Below, in pieces: positions 31,213 to 43,168 of a stretch of DNA of 64,000 bases. The translations under genes and the position numbers were made by a program. Below the pieces are notes generated by a model, which was given only the letters and a program-made list of their open reading frames with translations, was not told the origin of the DNA and made no database searches. Position 1 is the first letter of the stretch; the number at the start of each line of letters is the position of its first letter. The stretch comes from Brassica napus. Its lineage: Eukaryota; Streptophyta; Magnoliopsida; Brassicales; Brassicaceae. The stretch spans positions 31,001 through 95,000 of the forward strand of contig NW_026014758.1 in NCBI RefSeq assembly GCF_020379485.1, given 5' to 3'.

Positions 31213-34200
31213 GTCCTTGTGTGTCTGTGTGTGTCCGTCAGCACACACAAGACGTCTGTGGGTATCTGTCAGCACACACATGACATTCATGTGTGTCAGT
31301 CAGCACACACAGGACGTCCGTGGCTGTCTGTTTGTGTCCATGTGTGTCTGTCAGAAGACACAGGACATCCGTGGCTGTCCATCAGTACACATGTCAACAC
31401 GTTGGTCCTTGGACTCGGCATGCTGGCCCTCCCCGTGGACTGTTTGGGTGATTTTGGAAGACGTGGGCTGTCTGTTCAGTACACACAGGACTCTGTGGGT
31501 GTCCGCCAGCACACACAGGACGTATGTGGCTGTCTGTGGCTGTCCGTCAGCACTTACAAGACGTCTGTGGCTGTCCGTGTGTGTCCGAGTGTGTCTGTGG
31601 GCGTCCGTCAGCACACACAGGACGTCTGTGGCAGTCCATCAGTACACATATCAGCACGCTGGTCCTTGGACTCAGCACGCTGGCCTTTCCCGTGGACTGT
31701 TCGGGTGATTTTGGCACCCGTGGGCTGTCTGTTCAGTACACACATGACGTCCGTGGGTGTCCGTCAGCACACACAGGACGTCTGTGTGTGTCCGTCAGCA
31801 CACACAGGACATCTGTGCCTGTCCGTGTGTGTCCGTGTGTGTCCGTCAGCACACACAGGACGTCTGTGGCTGTTCATCAGTGCACATATCAGCATGTTGG
31901 TCCTTAAACTCAGCACCCTGACCCTTCCCGTGGACTGTTCGGGTGATTTTGGCCCACGTGGGCTGTTTGTTCAGTACACACTGGACGTCTGTGGGTGTCC
32001 ACCAGCACACACATGACGTCCGTGGCTGTCCGAGTGACCAACTGAGTCCGTCAGCACACACAGAACGTTTGTGCCTGTCCATCAGTACACATATCAGCAC
32101 GTTGGTCCTTGGACTCAGCACGCTGGCCCTTCCCGTGGACTGTTTGGGTGATTTTGGCCCACGTGGGCTGTCTGTTCAGTACACACAGGACGTCCGTGGG
32201 TGTTCGCCAGCACACACAGGACATCCGTGGTTGTCCGTGGCTGTCCGTTAGCACACACCGGACGTCCGTGGGTGTCTGTCAGAACACACAGGACATGTGT
32301 GGCAGTCCGTGTGTGTCCGTCTGTGTCCGTCAGCACACACATGATGTCCGTGGCTGTCCATCAGTACACATATCAGCATGTTGATCCTTGGATTCAGCAT
32401 GCTGGCCCTTCCTGTGGATTGTTTGGGTGATTTTGGTCCACGTGGGCTGTCCGCCAGCACACACAGGACGTCTGTGGCTGTCCGCCAGCACACACAGGAC
32501 GTCTGTGGCTGTTTGTGGCTGTCCGTCAGCACACACAGTACGTCTGTGGATGTCCGTGTGTGTTCGTGTGTGTCCGTGTGTGTCCGTCAGCACACACATA
32601 ACGTCTGTGTGTGTCCATCAGCACACATGACGTCCGTGGCTGTCCATCAGTACACATATCAGCACGTTGGTCCTTGGACTCAGCACGCTGACCCTTCCCG
32701 TTGACTGTTTGGGTGATTTTAGCCCTCGTGGGCTGTCTGTTCAGTACACACAGGACGTCTGTGGGTGTCCGCCAGCACACACAGGACGTCTGTGGCTGTC
32801 CGTCAGCACACACAGGACGTCCGTGGCTGTCTGCGGCTGTCCATCAGTACACATATTAGGACGATGGTCCATGGACTCAGCACACTGGCCCTTCCCCTGG
32901 ACTGTTCGGGTGATTTTGGCCCACGTAAGCTGTCTGTTCAGTACACACAGGCCGTCCGTGGGTGTCCGTCAGCACACACAGAACGTCCGTGTGTGTCCGT
33001 CAGCACACACAGGACGTCCATGGCTGTCCGTGTGTGTCCGTCAGCATACACAGGACGTCCGTGGCTGTCCATCAGTACACATATCAGCACGTTGGTCCTT
33101 GGACTCAACAAGCTGACCCTTCCCGTGGACTGTTCGGGTAATTTTGGCCCATGTGGGCAGTCTGTTCAGTACACACAGGACGTCCGTGGGTGTCCGCCAG
33201 CACACACAAGACGTCCGTGGCTGTCCGAGGCTTTCCGTCAACACACACAGGATGTCCGTGGCTGTCTGTGTGTGCCCGTGTGTGTCCGTGTGTGTCCATC
33301 AGGACACATAAGACGTCCGTGGGTGTCCGTCAGCACACACAGGACGTCTGTGGCTGTCCGTGTGTGCCCGTGTGTGTCCTTGTGTTTCCATCAGGACACA
33401 CAAGACGTCCGTGTGTGTTCGTCAGCACACACAGGACGTGTGTGGCTGACCGTGTGTATCCGTGTGTGTCCGTCAGCACACACAGGACGTCTGGGGCTGT
33501 CCATCAAGACACATATCAGCACGTTGGTTCTTGGACTCAGCACGCTGACCCTTCCCATGGACTGTTCGGGTGATTTTGGCCCACGTGGGCAGTCTTATCA
33601 GTACACACAGGACGTCTGTGGGTGTCCGCCAGCACACACAGGACGTCTGTGGGTGTCCGCCAGCACACACAGGACGTCCATGGCTGTCTGTGTGTGTCTG
33701 TGTCTGTCTGTGTCTGTCAGCACACACAGGACGGCCGTGGCTTTAAATCAGTACACATATCAGCACGTTGGTCCTTGGACTCAGCACGCTGGCCCTTCCC
33801 GTGGATTGTTTGCGTCATTTTGGCCCACGTGGGCTGTCTGTTCAGTACACACAGGATGTCCGTGGGTGTCCGCCAGCACACATAGGACATCCATGGCTGT
33901 CCGTGGCTGTCCGTCAGCACACACAAGACCTCCGTGGCTGTCCTTGTATGTCCGTGTGTGTCCATCAGCACACACAAGACGTCTGTGGGTGTCTTTCAGC
34001 ACACACATGACGTTCGTGTGTGTCAGTCAGCACACACAAGACGTCCGTGGCTATCTGTGTGTGTCCCTGTGTGCAGTCAGAACACACAGGACGTCCGTGG
34101 CTGTCCATCAGTACACATATCAACACGTTGGTCCTTGGACTCGGCATGCTGGCCCTCCCCGTGGACTGTTTGAGTGATTTTGGCAGACGTGGGCTGTCTG

Positions 34201-37200
34201 TTCAGTACACACAGGAGGTCTGTGGCTGTCCGTCAGCACTCACAAGACGTCTGTGGCTGTCTCTGGCTGTCCGTGTGTCTCCGTGTGTGTCCGTCAGCAC
34301 ACACAGGACGTCTGTGGCTGTCCATCAGTACACATATCAGCACGCTGGTCCCTGGACTCAGCACGCTGACCCTTCCCCTGGACTGTTCGGGTGATTTTGC
34401 CCCTCCTGGGCTGTCTGTTCAGTACACACAGGACGTCCGTGGGTGTTTGCCAGCACACACAGGACATCCGTGGCTGTCCGTGTGTCCAACTGAGTCCGTC
34501 AGCACACACAGAACGTCTGTGGCCGTCCATCAGTACACATTTCAGCACGTTGGTCCTTGGACTCAGCACGCTGGCCCTTCCCGTGGACTGTTCGGGTGAT
34601 TTTGGCAAACGTGGGCTGTCTGTTCAGTACACACAGGACGTCTGTGGGTGTCAGCCAGCACACACAGGACGTCCGTGGCTGTCCGTCAGCACAAACAGGA
34701 CGTCTATGGCTGTCCGTGTGTGTCTGTGTGTGTCCAACGGCACACACATGACGTCCGTGGCTGTCCATCAGTACACATATCAGCCTGTTGGTCCTTGGAC
34801 TCAGCACGCTGACCCTTCCCGTGGCTGTCTGTTAGCAAACACAGGATGTCGGTGGCTGTCCGTGTGTGTCCGTATGTGTCCGTCAGCACACACAAGACGT
34901 TTGTGGGTGTCCGTCAACACACACAGGACGTCCGTGTGTGTTTGTCAGCACACACAAGACGTCTGTGGGTGTCCGTCAGCACACACAGGACGTCCGTGTG
35001 TGTCCGTCAGCACACACAAGACGTCTGTGGCTGTCCGTGTGTTTCTGTGTGTGTCCGTCAGCACACACAGGACGTCCGTGGCTGTCCATCAGTACACATA
35101 TCGGCACGTTGGTCCTTGGGCTCAGCAAGCTGACCCTTCCCATGGACTGTTCGGGTGATTTTGGCCCACGTGGGCTGTCAGTTCAGTACACACAGGACGT
35201 CTGTGGGTGTCCGCCAGCACACACAGGACGTCCGTAGCTGGCCGTGTGTGTCTGTTTGTGTCCGTCTATGTCTGTCAGCACACACAGGACGTCCGTGGCT
35301 GTCCATAAGTACACATATCTGCACGTTGGACCTTGGACTCAGCCCGCTGGCCCTTCCCGTGGACTGTTTGGTTGATTTTGGCCCACGTGGGCTGTCTGTT
35401 CAGTACACACAGAACGTATATGGGTGTCCGTCGGCACACACAGGACGTCTGTGGCTGTCCGTCAGCATACACAGGACATCTGTGGCTGTCCCCGTGTGTC
35501 CGTCAGCACACACAGGACGTCTGTGGCGGTCCATCAGTACACATATAAGCATGCTGGTCCTTGAACTCAGCACGCTGGCGCTTCCTGTGGACTGTTTGAG
35601 TGATTTTGGCCCACGTGGGCTGTCTGTTCAGTACACAATGGACGTCCGTGGGTGTCCGCCAGCACACACAAGACGTCCGTGGCTGTCCGTCCGCACACAC
35701 AGGACGTTTGTGGCTGTCCGTGTGTGTCTGTGTGTGTATGTGTGTATCCGTCAGAACACACAGGACGTCTGTGGCTGTCCATCCGTACCTATATCAGCAC
35801 GCTGGTCCTTGGACTCATCACGCTGGCCCTTCCCATGGACTGTTCGGGTGATTTTGGCCCACATGGGCTGTCTGTTCAGTACACACAGGACGTCTGTGGG
35901 TGTCCATCAGCACACATCGGATGTCCGTGTGTGTTCGTCAGCACAACCAGGACGTCCGTGTGTGTCCGTCGGCACACACAGGACTTCCGTGGCTGTCCAT
36001 CGGTACACATATCAGCCTTATGGTCCTTGGACTCAGCACACTGACCCTTCCTGTGGCTGTCCGTGGCTGTCCGTTAGCACACACAGGATGTACGTGGCTG
36101 TCCATGTGTGTCCGTCAGCACACACAAGACGTCTGTGGGTGTCCGTCAGCACACACAGGACGTCCGTGTGTGTCCATCAGTACACATATCAGCACGTTGG
36201 TCCTTGGACTCAGCACGCTGACCCTTCCCGTGGACTGTTCGGGTGATTTTGGCCCACGTGGGCTGTCTGTTCAGTACACACAGGATGTCTGTGGGTGTCA
36301 GCCAGCACACACAGGACGTCAGTGGCTGTCCGTCAGCACAAACAGGACGTCTATGGCTGTCCTTGTGTGTCTGTGTGTGTCCAACGGCACACACAGGACG
36401 TCTGTGGTTGTCCATCAGTACACATATCAGCCTGTTGGTCCTTGGACTCAGCACGCTGACCCTTCCCGTGACTGTTTGTGGCTGTCTGTTAGCACACACA
36501 GGATGTCCGTGGCTGTCCGTGTGTGTCCGTATGTGTCCGTCAGTACACACAAGACGTTTGTGGGTGTCCGTCAGCACACACAGGACGTCCGTGTGTGTCC
36601 GTCAGCACACACAAGACGTCTGTGGCTGTCCGTGTGTTTCTGTGTGTGTCCGTTAGCACACACAGGACGTCCGTGGCTGTCCATCAGTACACATATCGGC
36701 ACGTTGGTCCTTGGGCTCAGCAAGCTGACCCTTCCCATGGACTGTTCGGGTGATTTTGGCCCACGTGGGCTGTCTGTTCAGTACACACAGGACGTCCGAG
36801 GGTGTCCGCCAGCACACACAGGACGTCTGTAGCTGTCCGTGTGTGTCTGTTTGTGTCTGTCTATGTCCGTCAGCACACACAGGACGTCCGTGGCTGTCCA
36901 TCAGTACACATATCAGCACGTTGGACCTTGGACTCAGCCCGCTGGCCCTTCCCGTGGACTGTTTGGGTTATTTTGGCCCACGTGGGCTGTCTGTTCAGTA
37001 TACACAGAACGTCTGTGGGTGTCCGTCGGCAAACACAGGACGTCTGTGGCTGTCCGTCAGCACACACAGGACATTTGTGGCTGTCCCCGTGTGTCTGTCA
37101 GCACACACAAGACGTCCTGGCTGTCCATCAGTACACATATCAGCACGCTGGTCCTTGAACTCAGAACGCTGGCCCTTCCTGTGGAATGTTTGAGTGATTT

Positions 37201-37738
37201 TGGCCCACGTGGGATGTCTGTTCAGTACACAAAGGACGTCTGTGGGTGTCCACCAGCACACACAGGATGTCCGTGGCTGTCCGTCCGCACACACAGAACG
37301 TCCGTGGCTGTCTGTGTGTGTCTGTGTGTGTCCGTCAGCACACACAGGATGTCTGTGGCTGTCCATCAGTACACATATCAGCACGCTGGTCCTTGGACTC
37401 ATCACGCTGGCCCTTCCCGTGGACTGTTCGGGTGATTTTGGCCCACATGGGCTGTCTGTTCAGTACACACAGGACGTCTGTGGGTGTCCGTCAGCACACA
37501 CAGGATGTCTGCGTGTGTTCGTCAGCACAACCATGACGTCTGTGGCTGTCCGTGTGTGTCCGTCGGCACACACATGACGTCCGTGGCTGTCCATCAGTGC
37601 ACATATCAGCCTGTTGGTCCTTGGACTCAGCACACTGACCTTTCCCATGGCTGTCCGTGGCTGTCCGTTAGCACACACAGGATGTCCGTGGCTGTCTGTG
37701 TGTGTCCGTGTGTGTCCCTCAGCACACACAAGACGTCT
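31213..37738. repeat. GT/CA-rich satellite-like tandem array, block 2
   Basis: Direct continuation of block 1, separated from it only by the solo LTR and its TSD. Same cassette and core structure, with more variants of the core toward the right (for example CATATCAGCCTGTTGG forms after about 34700). No gene is supported; long open frames on both strands, including one of 470 codons at 32765-34177, have the same repetitive composition. Confidence 0.9.
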
Positions 37739-37743
37739 GTGGG

Positions 37744-38026
37744 TGTTGAGGTCACGAAACCCATGGTTCAACCAGAGTCTCACCAAACCGTCCAAAAATT
37801 TGAAGGACCATCCACTCCAGAAGATAAGAAATGACCATGTACAGAGCAGAGGCGTGATCCATGCCTATTTTCTCAAAGGAGAACCACCTGATACAAATTC
37901 CATTCCCAAACCGAAACAGTTCCAAGGTAAGGTTTTAGAATCTCAAAAGAGGATGAAAGCTGACTTGCTCTATCTTGGTGCAGGTTACATAGTTTCGAGG
38001 TCGAAACCTTGTCAAGAGGGAGGGGA
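37744..38026 (+). repeat. Remnant LTR start fused to duplicated internal 3' end (element E)
   Basis: 37744-37796 repeats the first part of the LTR (TGTTGAGGTCACGAAACCC; the full LTR has TGTTGTGG). From CCAAAAATTTGAAGG at 37792 it repeats 41534-41768 with one difference seen (GTACAGAGC against GTCCAGAGC). It ends at the polypurine tract GAGGGAGGGGA before the full LTR. Confidence 0.9.
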
Positions 38027-39421
38027 TGTTGTGGTCACGAAACCCATGGTTCAACCAGAGTCTCACCAAACCGTCCAAACCGGCCATCTAGAAGGTACCA
38101 GCGACCGAGGTTCAGTCCAAGGCGTATATCTCCACAACCAGAAGGACTTTCAACATGAAACCAATTTTATTGGATTCTACACTCAAGAAGTAGTCCAGCC
38201 CAATTGGAATCGAGCCAAAGTATTCACGGAGCAAGAAGTTATGAATTTTACAAGTCAGACGTTTCCCAGCCCGTCTATCTGCGAGTACCCGATTTTAGAA
38301 GGAGATTCCAGCCCAAGGAAGGAGCGGCCTGAACCAAAGCCCATCATAGGATTCAAGAGAAGTTTATCAGCTTTCCAGAAAGCCCAAGATCAGGAGAAAT
38401 GGCAACGGAATTATGAAGTTATGATCCAATCTCCAAAACCGGTCAAACCAGTTCTACACTTGCCTCAATTGGAAGCTAACCGGTTCAATCAGCTTCAAAC
38501 CAGACATTGGCGACCAGGAGATATATCTATGCATTCAGGAAGTCTATCCAATGGTCTAGAAGAGTCAGAGAAGTTCATTCCATGCACCAGTCCACATAGG
38601 ATCAGGAGGATCCTCATTAACCCCAACTTGCCTTATTTGGAGCTTCTTGCCATCCAGCTCCAACAGCTCTTTTTCCTTCAGATTAGGCACGACCTCAGCA
38701 CCCTCCAAACCATCAAGAAGGTTCCCAGGAAGCTTAGTTATCCCCTCAAACCGTCCAGATACAAGGAGAACACCATCTACATTTATTTGGCCAAGATTCT
38801 CATCATAAAGCCTCCAACGGCTAGTTTTCATGGAGCCATCAATTCCTTTGCTTCCAAGTTTATTATTTCGACTTTATTAGTTTCCTTATGTCATTTTATG
38901 ACTGTTAGAGAGTCCCAGTAGTCGAGCCTATAAAGCTCAAGTTGTTTCTTCATTGTAAATCACCCATCTTTGAAAGTATTATGAATTATTCAGTTTTTCT
39001 AGTTTTGTCAAAACTATTGTTCTAAGTCTTTTGAGTGTGTGAGAAACAACTCTGGAGCAACTTGACTTATCAAAGCATCCTTTCATAGAGCTTTGTGGCG
39101 TCCATCATCCCATTTCCATCCACCAATCGATCTTGAGAGTGATACACATCCAGCAAGACCGGTTCCATCTTCATTCATCTTCCATCCATCGATCCTTGTT
39201 GAGAGTGATACACATCCAGCAACAAAGATTCCATCTTCATCAATCTATCCTTTTTCTATTTGTTTTTATTCATAGTATCATTTTGATTCATATTCATATT
39301 TGTTTCTGTTTGCATCATAAAAACTCTAAACTCATAAAAATCGGTTCTCTTTGTTTTCAGGTTTAAACCTTGGTTCCACCATTCAACCAATTCGTGGGTT
39401 ACCCCCCCTGTGCCTACAACA
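38027..39421 (+). repeat. 5' LTR of element E (1395 bp)
   Basis: TGTTGTGGTCACG ... GTGCCTACAACA. U3 is open reading frame for about 298 codons (stop TAG at 38919-38921), followed at once by a TATA box (38929-38934). The primer-binding site is at 39425. Same length as 41769-43163. Differences seen: two codon changes near 38785-38812 and one base near 39230. Confidence 0.95.
38929..38934 (+). promoter_or_regulatory. LTR TATA box of element E
   Basis: TATAAA in GAGCCTATAAAGCTC, 8 bp after the stop codon of the frame that fills U3. The same box is at 42671-42676 in the 3' LTR. Confidence 0.75.
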
Positions 39422-39424
39422 TTT

Positions 39425-39436
39425 TGGTATCAGAGC
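39425..39436 (+). promoter_or_regulatory. Primer-binding site of element E (initiator-Met type)
   Basis: TGGTATCAGAGC, three bases after the LTR end at 39421. The leader from here to 39975 is A/T-rich, with several long A runs (39501-39513, 39668-39678, 39719-39729), and holds no gene. Confidence 0.9.
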
Positions 39437-39975
39437 TGAAGCTCCTGAATCAGGTCACTCTATCCTTGCATCATTCATATTTGTTTGCATTTGTTTTCAT
39501 TAAAAAAAAAAAACAGTTTTTGCATTGTTATTGTTGTTCTTTAGAAAAGAAAACTAAAGAAGGAGTTGTCTAGTTTGATCCACGAAATTCTTTTGAAATA
39601 CTTGTCTAGTTGTTTGCATTCATTCCCCCCAGCTCCACTTGCCATATTTAGATTTTGTGCATTCATTTAAAAAAAAAAATCTGCATTTCCATATTTGTTT
39701 CTTGCATAAGAAAATTCAAAAAAAAAAAATAAGTGTTAGTTTTCTTTCCATATTTTTTTTTCACTTGTGTTAATTGTCATTCCATATTGATTCATTTCGT
39801 TTTTGCATTGAGAAAACCAAAAGAAAAATTATTTGAGCATAGTTTATTCCATTTCGGTTCATAATTGCAATTTTTCGGTTTAATTTTAATTAGCTTGCAT
39901 TTTTGGTTCTTATTTTGATTCGACCAGGATTTTTCCATACCTTCACTTGATCTTTGAGAGTGTTTTCAGGAAGCC

Positions 39976-42663
39976 ATGGTAGGAAAAACACACGGCCAAA
40001 GTCAGATGGCCAAACAGAACCAACAGTTGACAGCTTTGCAAGAGATCAATGATCGGATTGCTCAGTTGAGGAAAAGAAACAAGGCACGAGTCCAACGTCC
40101 ACAGCAAGGAGAAAGGAGATTTGGAGATGCACCAGAGGCTGTCTATGTCGAGCCCAAGCCACCAGATCCTTCAAGGATCAATCAACATCCAACTTCTCAA
40201 ACCCATACTCATCATGTTGCTAATTCTCGGTTTGATCATAAATCTTTTGCTGATAAAATTGAACTCTTTACATTTTCAGGAGGAAGAAGCTACCTATTTT
40301 GGGAGAGGAACCTTGATGAATGGTTTCACTACAACAACATTCTGAAAGAAGAGAGACTATCTTATGCCATTGATCAACTAAGAGGTAATGCCTTCAAATG
40401 GTGGGTACAAGAAGAAGATGATAGATGGTTTTACAAGGAGCCAGCTATCAAAACGTGGAGAGATCTTAAGGAAGTCATGAGGGATGAATTTTCACCAGAA
40501 CTCACAAGTTCTAAGATCCGAAAGATATACCCAAGGAGGTATCTAACTCATGTTTCCAAAGAAAATCCAGAACCTGTTATTGTCCAAGTAAAGGCTAAGG
40601 TAAGTCCTATACTTGATAAATCAGTTAATGAATCATCTACCACTTGTATGAGTCACTTGTCTTTGTCCAAGGATGATAAGACAGGTCCTGAAGTCAAGAA
40701 AGAAACGATCTCAAAGTCCTTGTTGGATTTAAAAGTTGTTCATGATTTAAGTCCAAGGAATGATGAGATTTCAAACCCAAAGAAAGAAGAGGCATCAAGC
40801 CAAGGTAAGTCTTCTAAATTTAAAGATTTAAAAGATCAGACATGTTCTAGATGTCATAAAAGAGGACACTTTGCTGTAGTTTGCCCTACTAAGAAAGCAT
40901 TGACAGAAACATCACTAGAAGAGAAAACAGAATTATCTATGAAAAGTGATAGTTTTATTCAATCTGATTTATTGGTTCCAAATTCTTGTGTAATGCACTT
41001 GTCTTTGTCAAAGGGTGATGTAACAGGAACTAAGGAGCATGAATTCAAAGGAGAGGAGCCACCAGGCGCCACACCTGTGATGGACCAGAAGATGGTTCAA
41101 GACACAATGCAGTCCATGTTGCTTAAAGAAGCAAAACCGGTCATAAAAGTATCCCACCAAGGTAAGTTTCAAACACCACCTTTGGATACTAGTACTGACG
41201 TGTGTGTTCTTGGTACAGGTAGAACAAATGAAAGCTATAAGCTTATTGTAGTTCCAAAGAAAGAACCAGACCCTAAGCTCAGCCATGGACCACTTCTAAG
41301 TGGAAACCGAAATCAATCTGAACAATCCATTGTTCAAGTTCTAAAACCTATGGTAAGATTCCTTTTAGATAAGCATGTTCTTAATATTTCAATGACAGAT
41401 ATAATGCACTTGCTTTTTGTCCAGAATGTTGAGAATTTTTCAGGTTGCAAAGAAGAAAGCTTCAAAGAAATCCCACCAGATTATCATATGTTGCTAGGAG
41501 GATCAACTCCAAAGATGATCAGAAACGTGGCCACCAAAAATTTGAAGGACCATCCACTCCAGAAGATAAGAAATGACCATGTCCAGAGCAGAGGCGTGAT
41601 CCATGCCTATTTTCTCAAAGGAGAACCACCTGATACAAATTCCATTCCCAAACCGAAACAGTTCCAAGGTAAGGTTTTAGAATCTCAAAAGAGGATGAAA
41701 GCTGACTTGCTCTATCTTGGTGCAGGTTACATAGTTTCGAGGTCGAAACCTTGTCAAGAGGGAGGGGATGTTGTGGTCACGAAACCCATGGTTCAACCAG
41801 AGTCTCACCAAACCGTCCAAACCGGCCATCTAGAAGGTACCAGCGACCGAGGTTCAGTCCAAGGCGTATATCTCCACAACCAGAAGGACTTTCAACATGA
41901 AACCAATTTTATTGGATTCTACACTCAAGAAGTAGTCCAGCCCAATTGGAATCGAGCCAAAGTATTCACGGAGCAAGAAGTTATGAATTTTACAAGTCAG
42001 ACGTTTCCCAGCCCGTCTATCTGCGAGTACCCGATTTTAGAAGGAGATTCCAGCCCAAGGAAGGAGCGGCCTGAACCAAAGCCCATCATAGGATTCAAGA
42101 GAAGTTTATCAGCTTTCCAGAAAGCCCAAGATCAGGAGAAATGGCAACGGAATTATGAAGTTATGATCCAATCTCCAAAACCGGTCAAACCAGTTCTACA
42201 CTTGCCTCAATTGGAAGCTAACCGGTTCAATCAGCTTCAAACCAGACATTGGCGACCAGGAGATATATCTATGCATTCAGGAAGTCTATCCAATGGTCTA
42301 GAAGAGTCAGAGAAGTTCATTCCATGCACCAGTCCACATAGGATCAGGAGGATCCTCATTAACCCCAACTTGCCTTATTTGGAGCTTCTTGCCATCCAGC
42401 TCCAACAGCTCTTTTTCCTTCAGATTAGGCACGACCTCAGCACCCTCCAAACCATCAAGAAGGTTCCCAGGAAGCTTAGTTATCCCCTCAAACCGTCCAG
42501 ATACAAGGAGAACACCATCTACATTCATTTGGCCAAGATTCTCATCATAAAGCTTCCAACGGCTAGTTTTCATGGAGCCATCAATTCCTTTGCTTCCAAG
42601 TTTATTATTTCGACTTTATTAGTTTCCTTATGTCATTTTATGACTGTTAGAGAGTCCCAGTAG
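39976..42663 (+). CDS. Element E Gag-like protein (895 aa), last third encoded by the 3' LTR
   Basis: Uninterrupted from MVGKTHGQSQMAKQ. Capsid-like Retrotrans_gag region at about residues 90-180 (LFTFSGGRSYLFWERNLDEW, LRGNAFKWWVQEE, WRDLKEVMRDEFSP). One zinc knuckle at 290-303, CSRCHKRGHFAVVC (CX2CX4HX4C). Residues about 310-590 are a Lys/Ser/Glu-rich linker with recurring MHLSLSK-type motifs. The frame enters the 3' LTR at residue about 599 and stops just before its TATA box, so about 297 residues are LTR-coded. No protease or RT. The start lies just after TTTTCAGGAAGCC, in good context, 540 bp behind the primer-binding site. It would package RNA but depend on another element for enzymes. 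Confidence 0.8.
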   Translation: MVGKTHGQSQMAKQNQQLTALQEINDRIAQLRKRNKARVQRPQQGERRFGDAPEAVYVEPKPPDPSRINQHPTSQTHTHHVANSRFDHKSFADKIELFTFSGGRSYLFWERNLDEWFHYNNILKEERLSYAIDQLRGNAFKWWVQEEDDRWFYKEPAIKTWRDLKEVMRDEFSPELTSSKIRKIYPRRYLTHVSKENPEPVIVQVKAKVSPILDKSVNESSTTCMSHLSLSKDDKTGPEVKKETISKSLLDLKVVHDLSPRNDEISNPKKEEASSQGKSSKFKDLKDQTCSRCHKRGHFAVVCPTKKALTETSLEEKTELSMKSDSFIQSDLLVPNSCVMHLSLSKGDVTGTKEHEFKGEEPPGATPVMDQKMVQDTMQSMLLKEAKPVIKVSHQGKFQTPPLDTSTDVCVLGTGRTNESYKLIVVPKKEPDPKLSHGPLLSGNRNQSEQSIVQVLKPMVRFLLDKHVLNISMTDIMHLLFVQNVENFSGCKEESFKEIPPDYHMLLGGSTPKMIRNVATKNLKDHPLQKIRNDHVQSRGVIHAYFLKGEPPDTNSIPKPKQFQGKVLESQKRMKADLLYLGAGYIVSRSKPCQEGGDVVVTKPMVQPESHQTVQTGHLEGTSDRGSVQGVYLHNQKDFQHETNFIGFYTQEVVQPNWNRAKVFTEQEVMNFTSQTFPSPSICEYPILEGDSSPRKERPEPKPIIGFKRSLSAFQKAQDQEKWQRNYEVMIQSPKPVKPVLHLPQLEANRFNQLQTRHWRPGDISMHSGSLSNGLEESEKFIPCTSPHRIRRILINPNLPYLELLAIQLQQLFFLQIRHDLSTLQTIKKVPRKLSYPLKPSRYKENTIYIHLAKILIIKLPTASFHGAINSFASKFIISTLLVSLCHFMTVRESQ
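41756..41768 (+). promoter_or_regulatory. Polypurine tract of element E
   Basis: AAGAGGGAGGGGA directly before the 3' LTR; it is read as codons in the gag frame. Repeated at 38014-38026 before the 5' LTR because of the duplicated internal end. Confidence 0.8.
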
Positions 42664-43163
42664 TCGAGCCTATAAAGCTCAAGTTGTTTCTTCATTGTAA
42701 ATCACCCATCTTTGAAAGTATTATGAATTATTCAGTTTTTCTAGTTTTGTCAAAACTATTGTTCTAAGTCTTTTGAGTGTGTGAGAAACAACTCTGGAGC
42801 AACTTGACTTATCAAAGCATCCTTTCATAGAGCTTTGTGGCGTCCATCATCCCATTTCCATCCACCAATCGATCTTGAGAGTGATACACATCCAGCAAGA
42901 CCGGTTCCATCTTCATTCATCTTCCATCCATCGATCCTTGTTGAGAGTGATACACATCCAGCAACAAAGATCCCATCTTCATCAATCTATCCTTTTTCTA
43001 TTTGTTTTTATTCATAGTATCATTTTGATTCATATTCATATTTGTTTCTGTTTGCATCATAAAAACTCTAAACTCATAAAAATCGGTTCTCTTTGTTTTC
43101 AGGTTTAAACCTTGGTTCCACCATTCAACCAATTCGTGGGTTACCCCCCCTGTGCCTACAACA
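41769..43163 (+). repeat. 3' LTR of element E (1395 bp)
   Basis: Same ends and length as the 5' LTR. It carries the last third of the gag frame in U3 and a TATA box at 42671-42676, and ends ACAACA before the TSD GTGGG. Confidence 0.95.
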
Positions 43164-43168
43164 GTGGG

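Larger units (their letters stand above)
37744..43163 (+). mobile_element. Element E: gag-only LTR retrotransposon with a remnant extra LTR, inserted in the satellite
   Basis: Flanked by TSD GTGGG (37739-37743 and 43164-43168). Order: first about 53 bp of an LTR (37744-37796), the last 235 bp of the internal region (37792-38026), full LTR (38027-39421), primer-binding site, gag ORF, polypurine tract, full LTR (41769-43163). The TSD outside the remnant shows the whole is one insertion that once was a tandem LTR-internal-LTR-internal-LTR form, with a deletion at a CCAAA microhomology. There is no RT or integrase. The two full LTRs are 1395 bp each and differ at only a few positions I could find, so the insertion is young. 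Confidence 0.9.

Noticed and set aside
23407..37738. Many long open frames in the GT/CA-rich array (up to 470 codons, both strands)
   Set aside because: They occur in several frames at once, have only repeat-derived composition (THRTSVAV, PSAHTGRP and the like), no start context or domain, and follow from a repeat unit that lacks stops and is nearly self-complementary.
37614..38921. A 435-codon frame starting in the satellite and running through the element E 5' LTR
   Set aside because: The start is in satellite sequence; the real part is the U3-coded end of gag, annotated with the 3' LTR copy.
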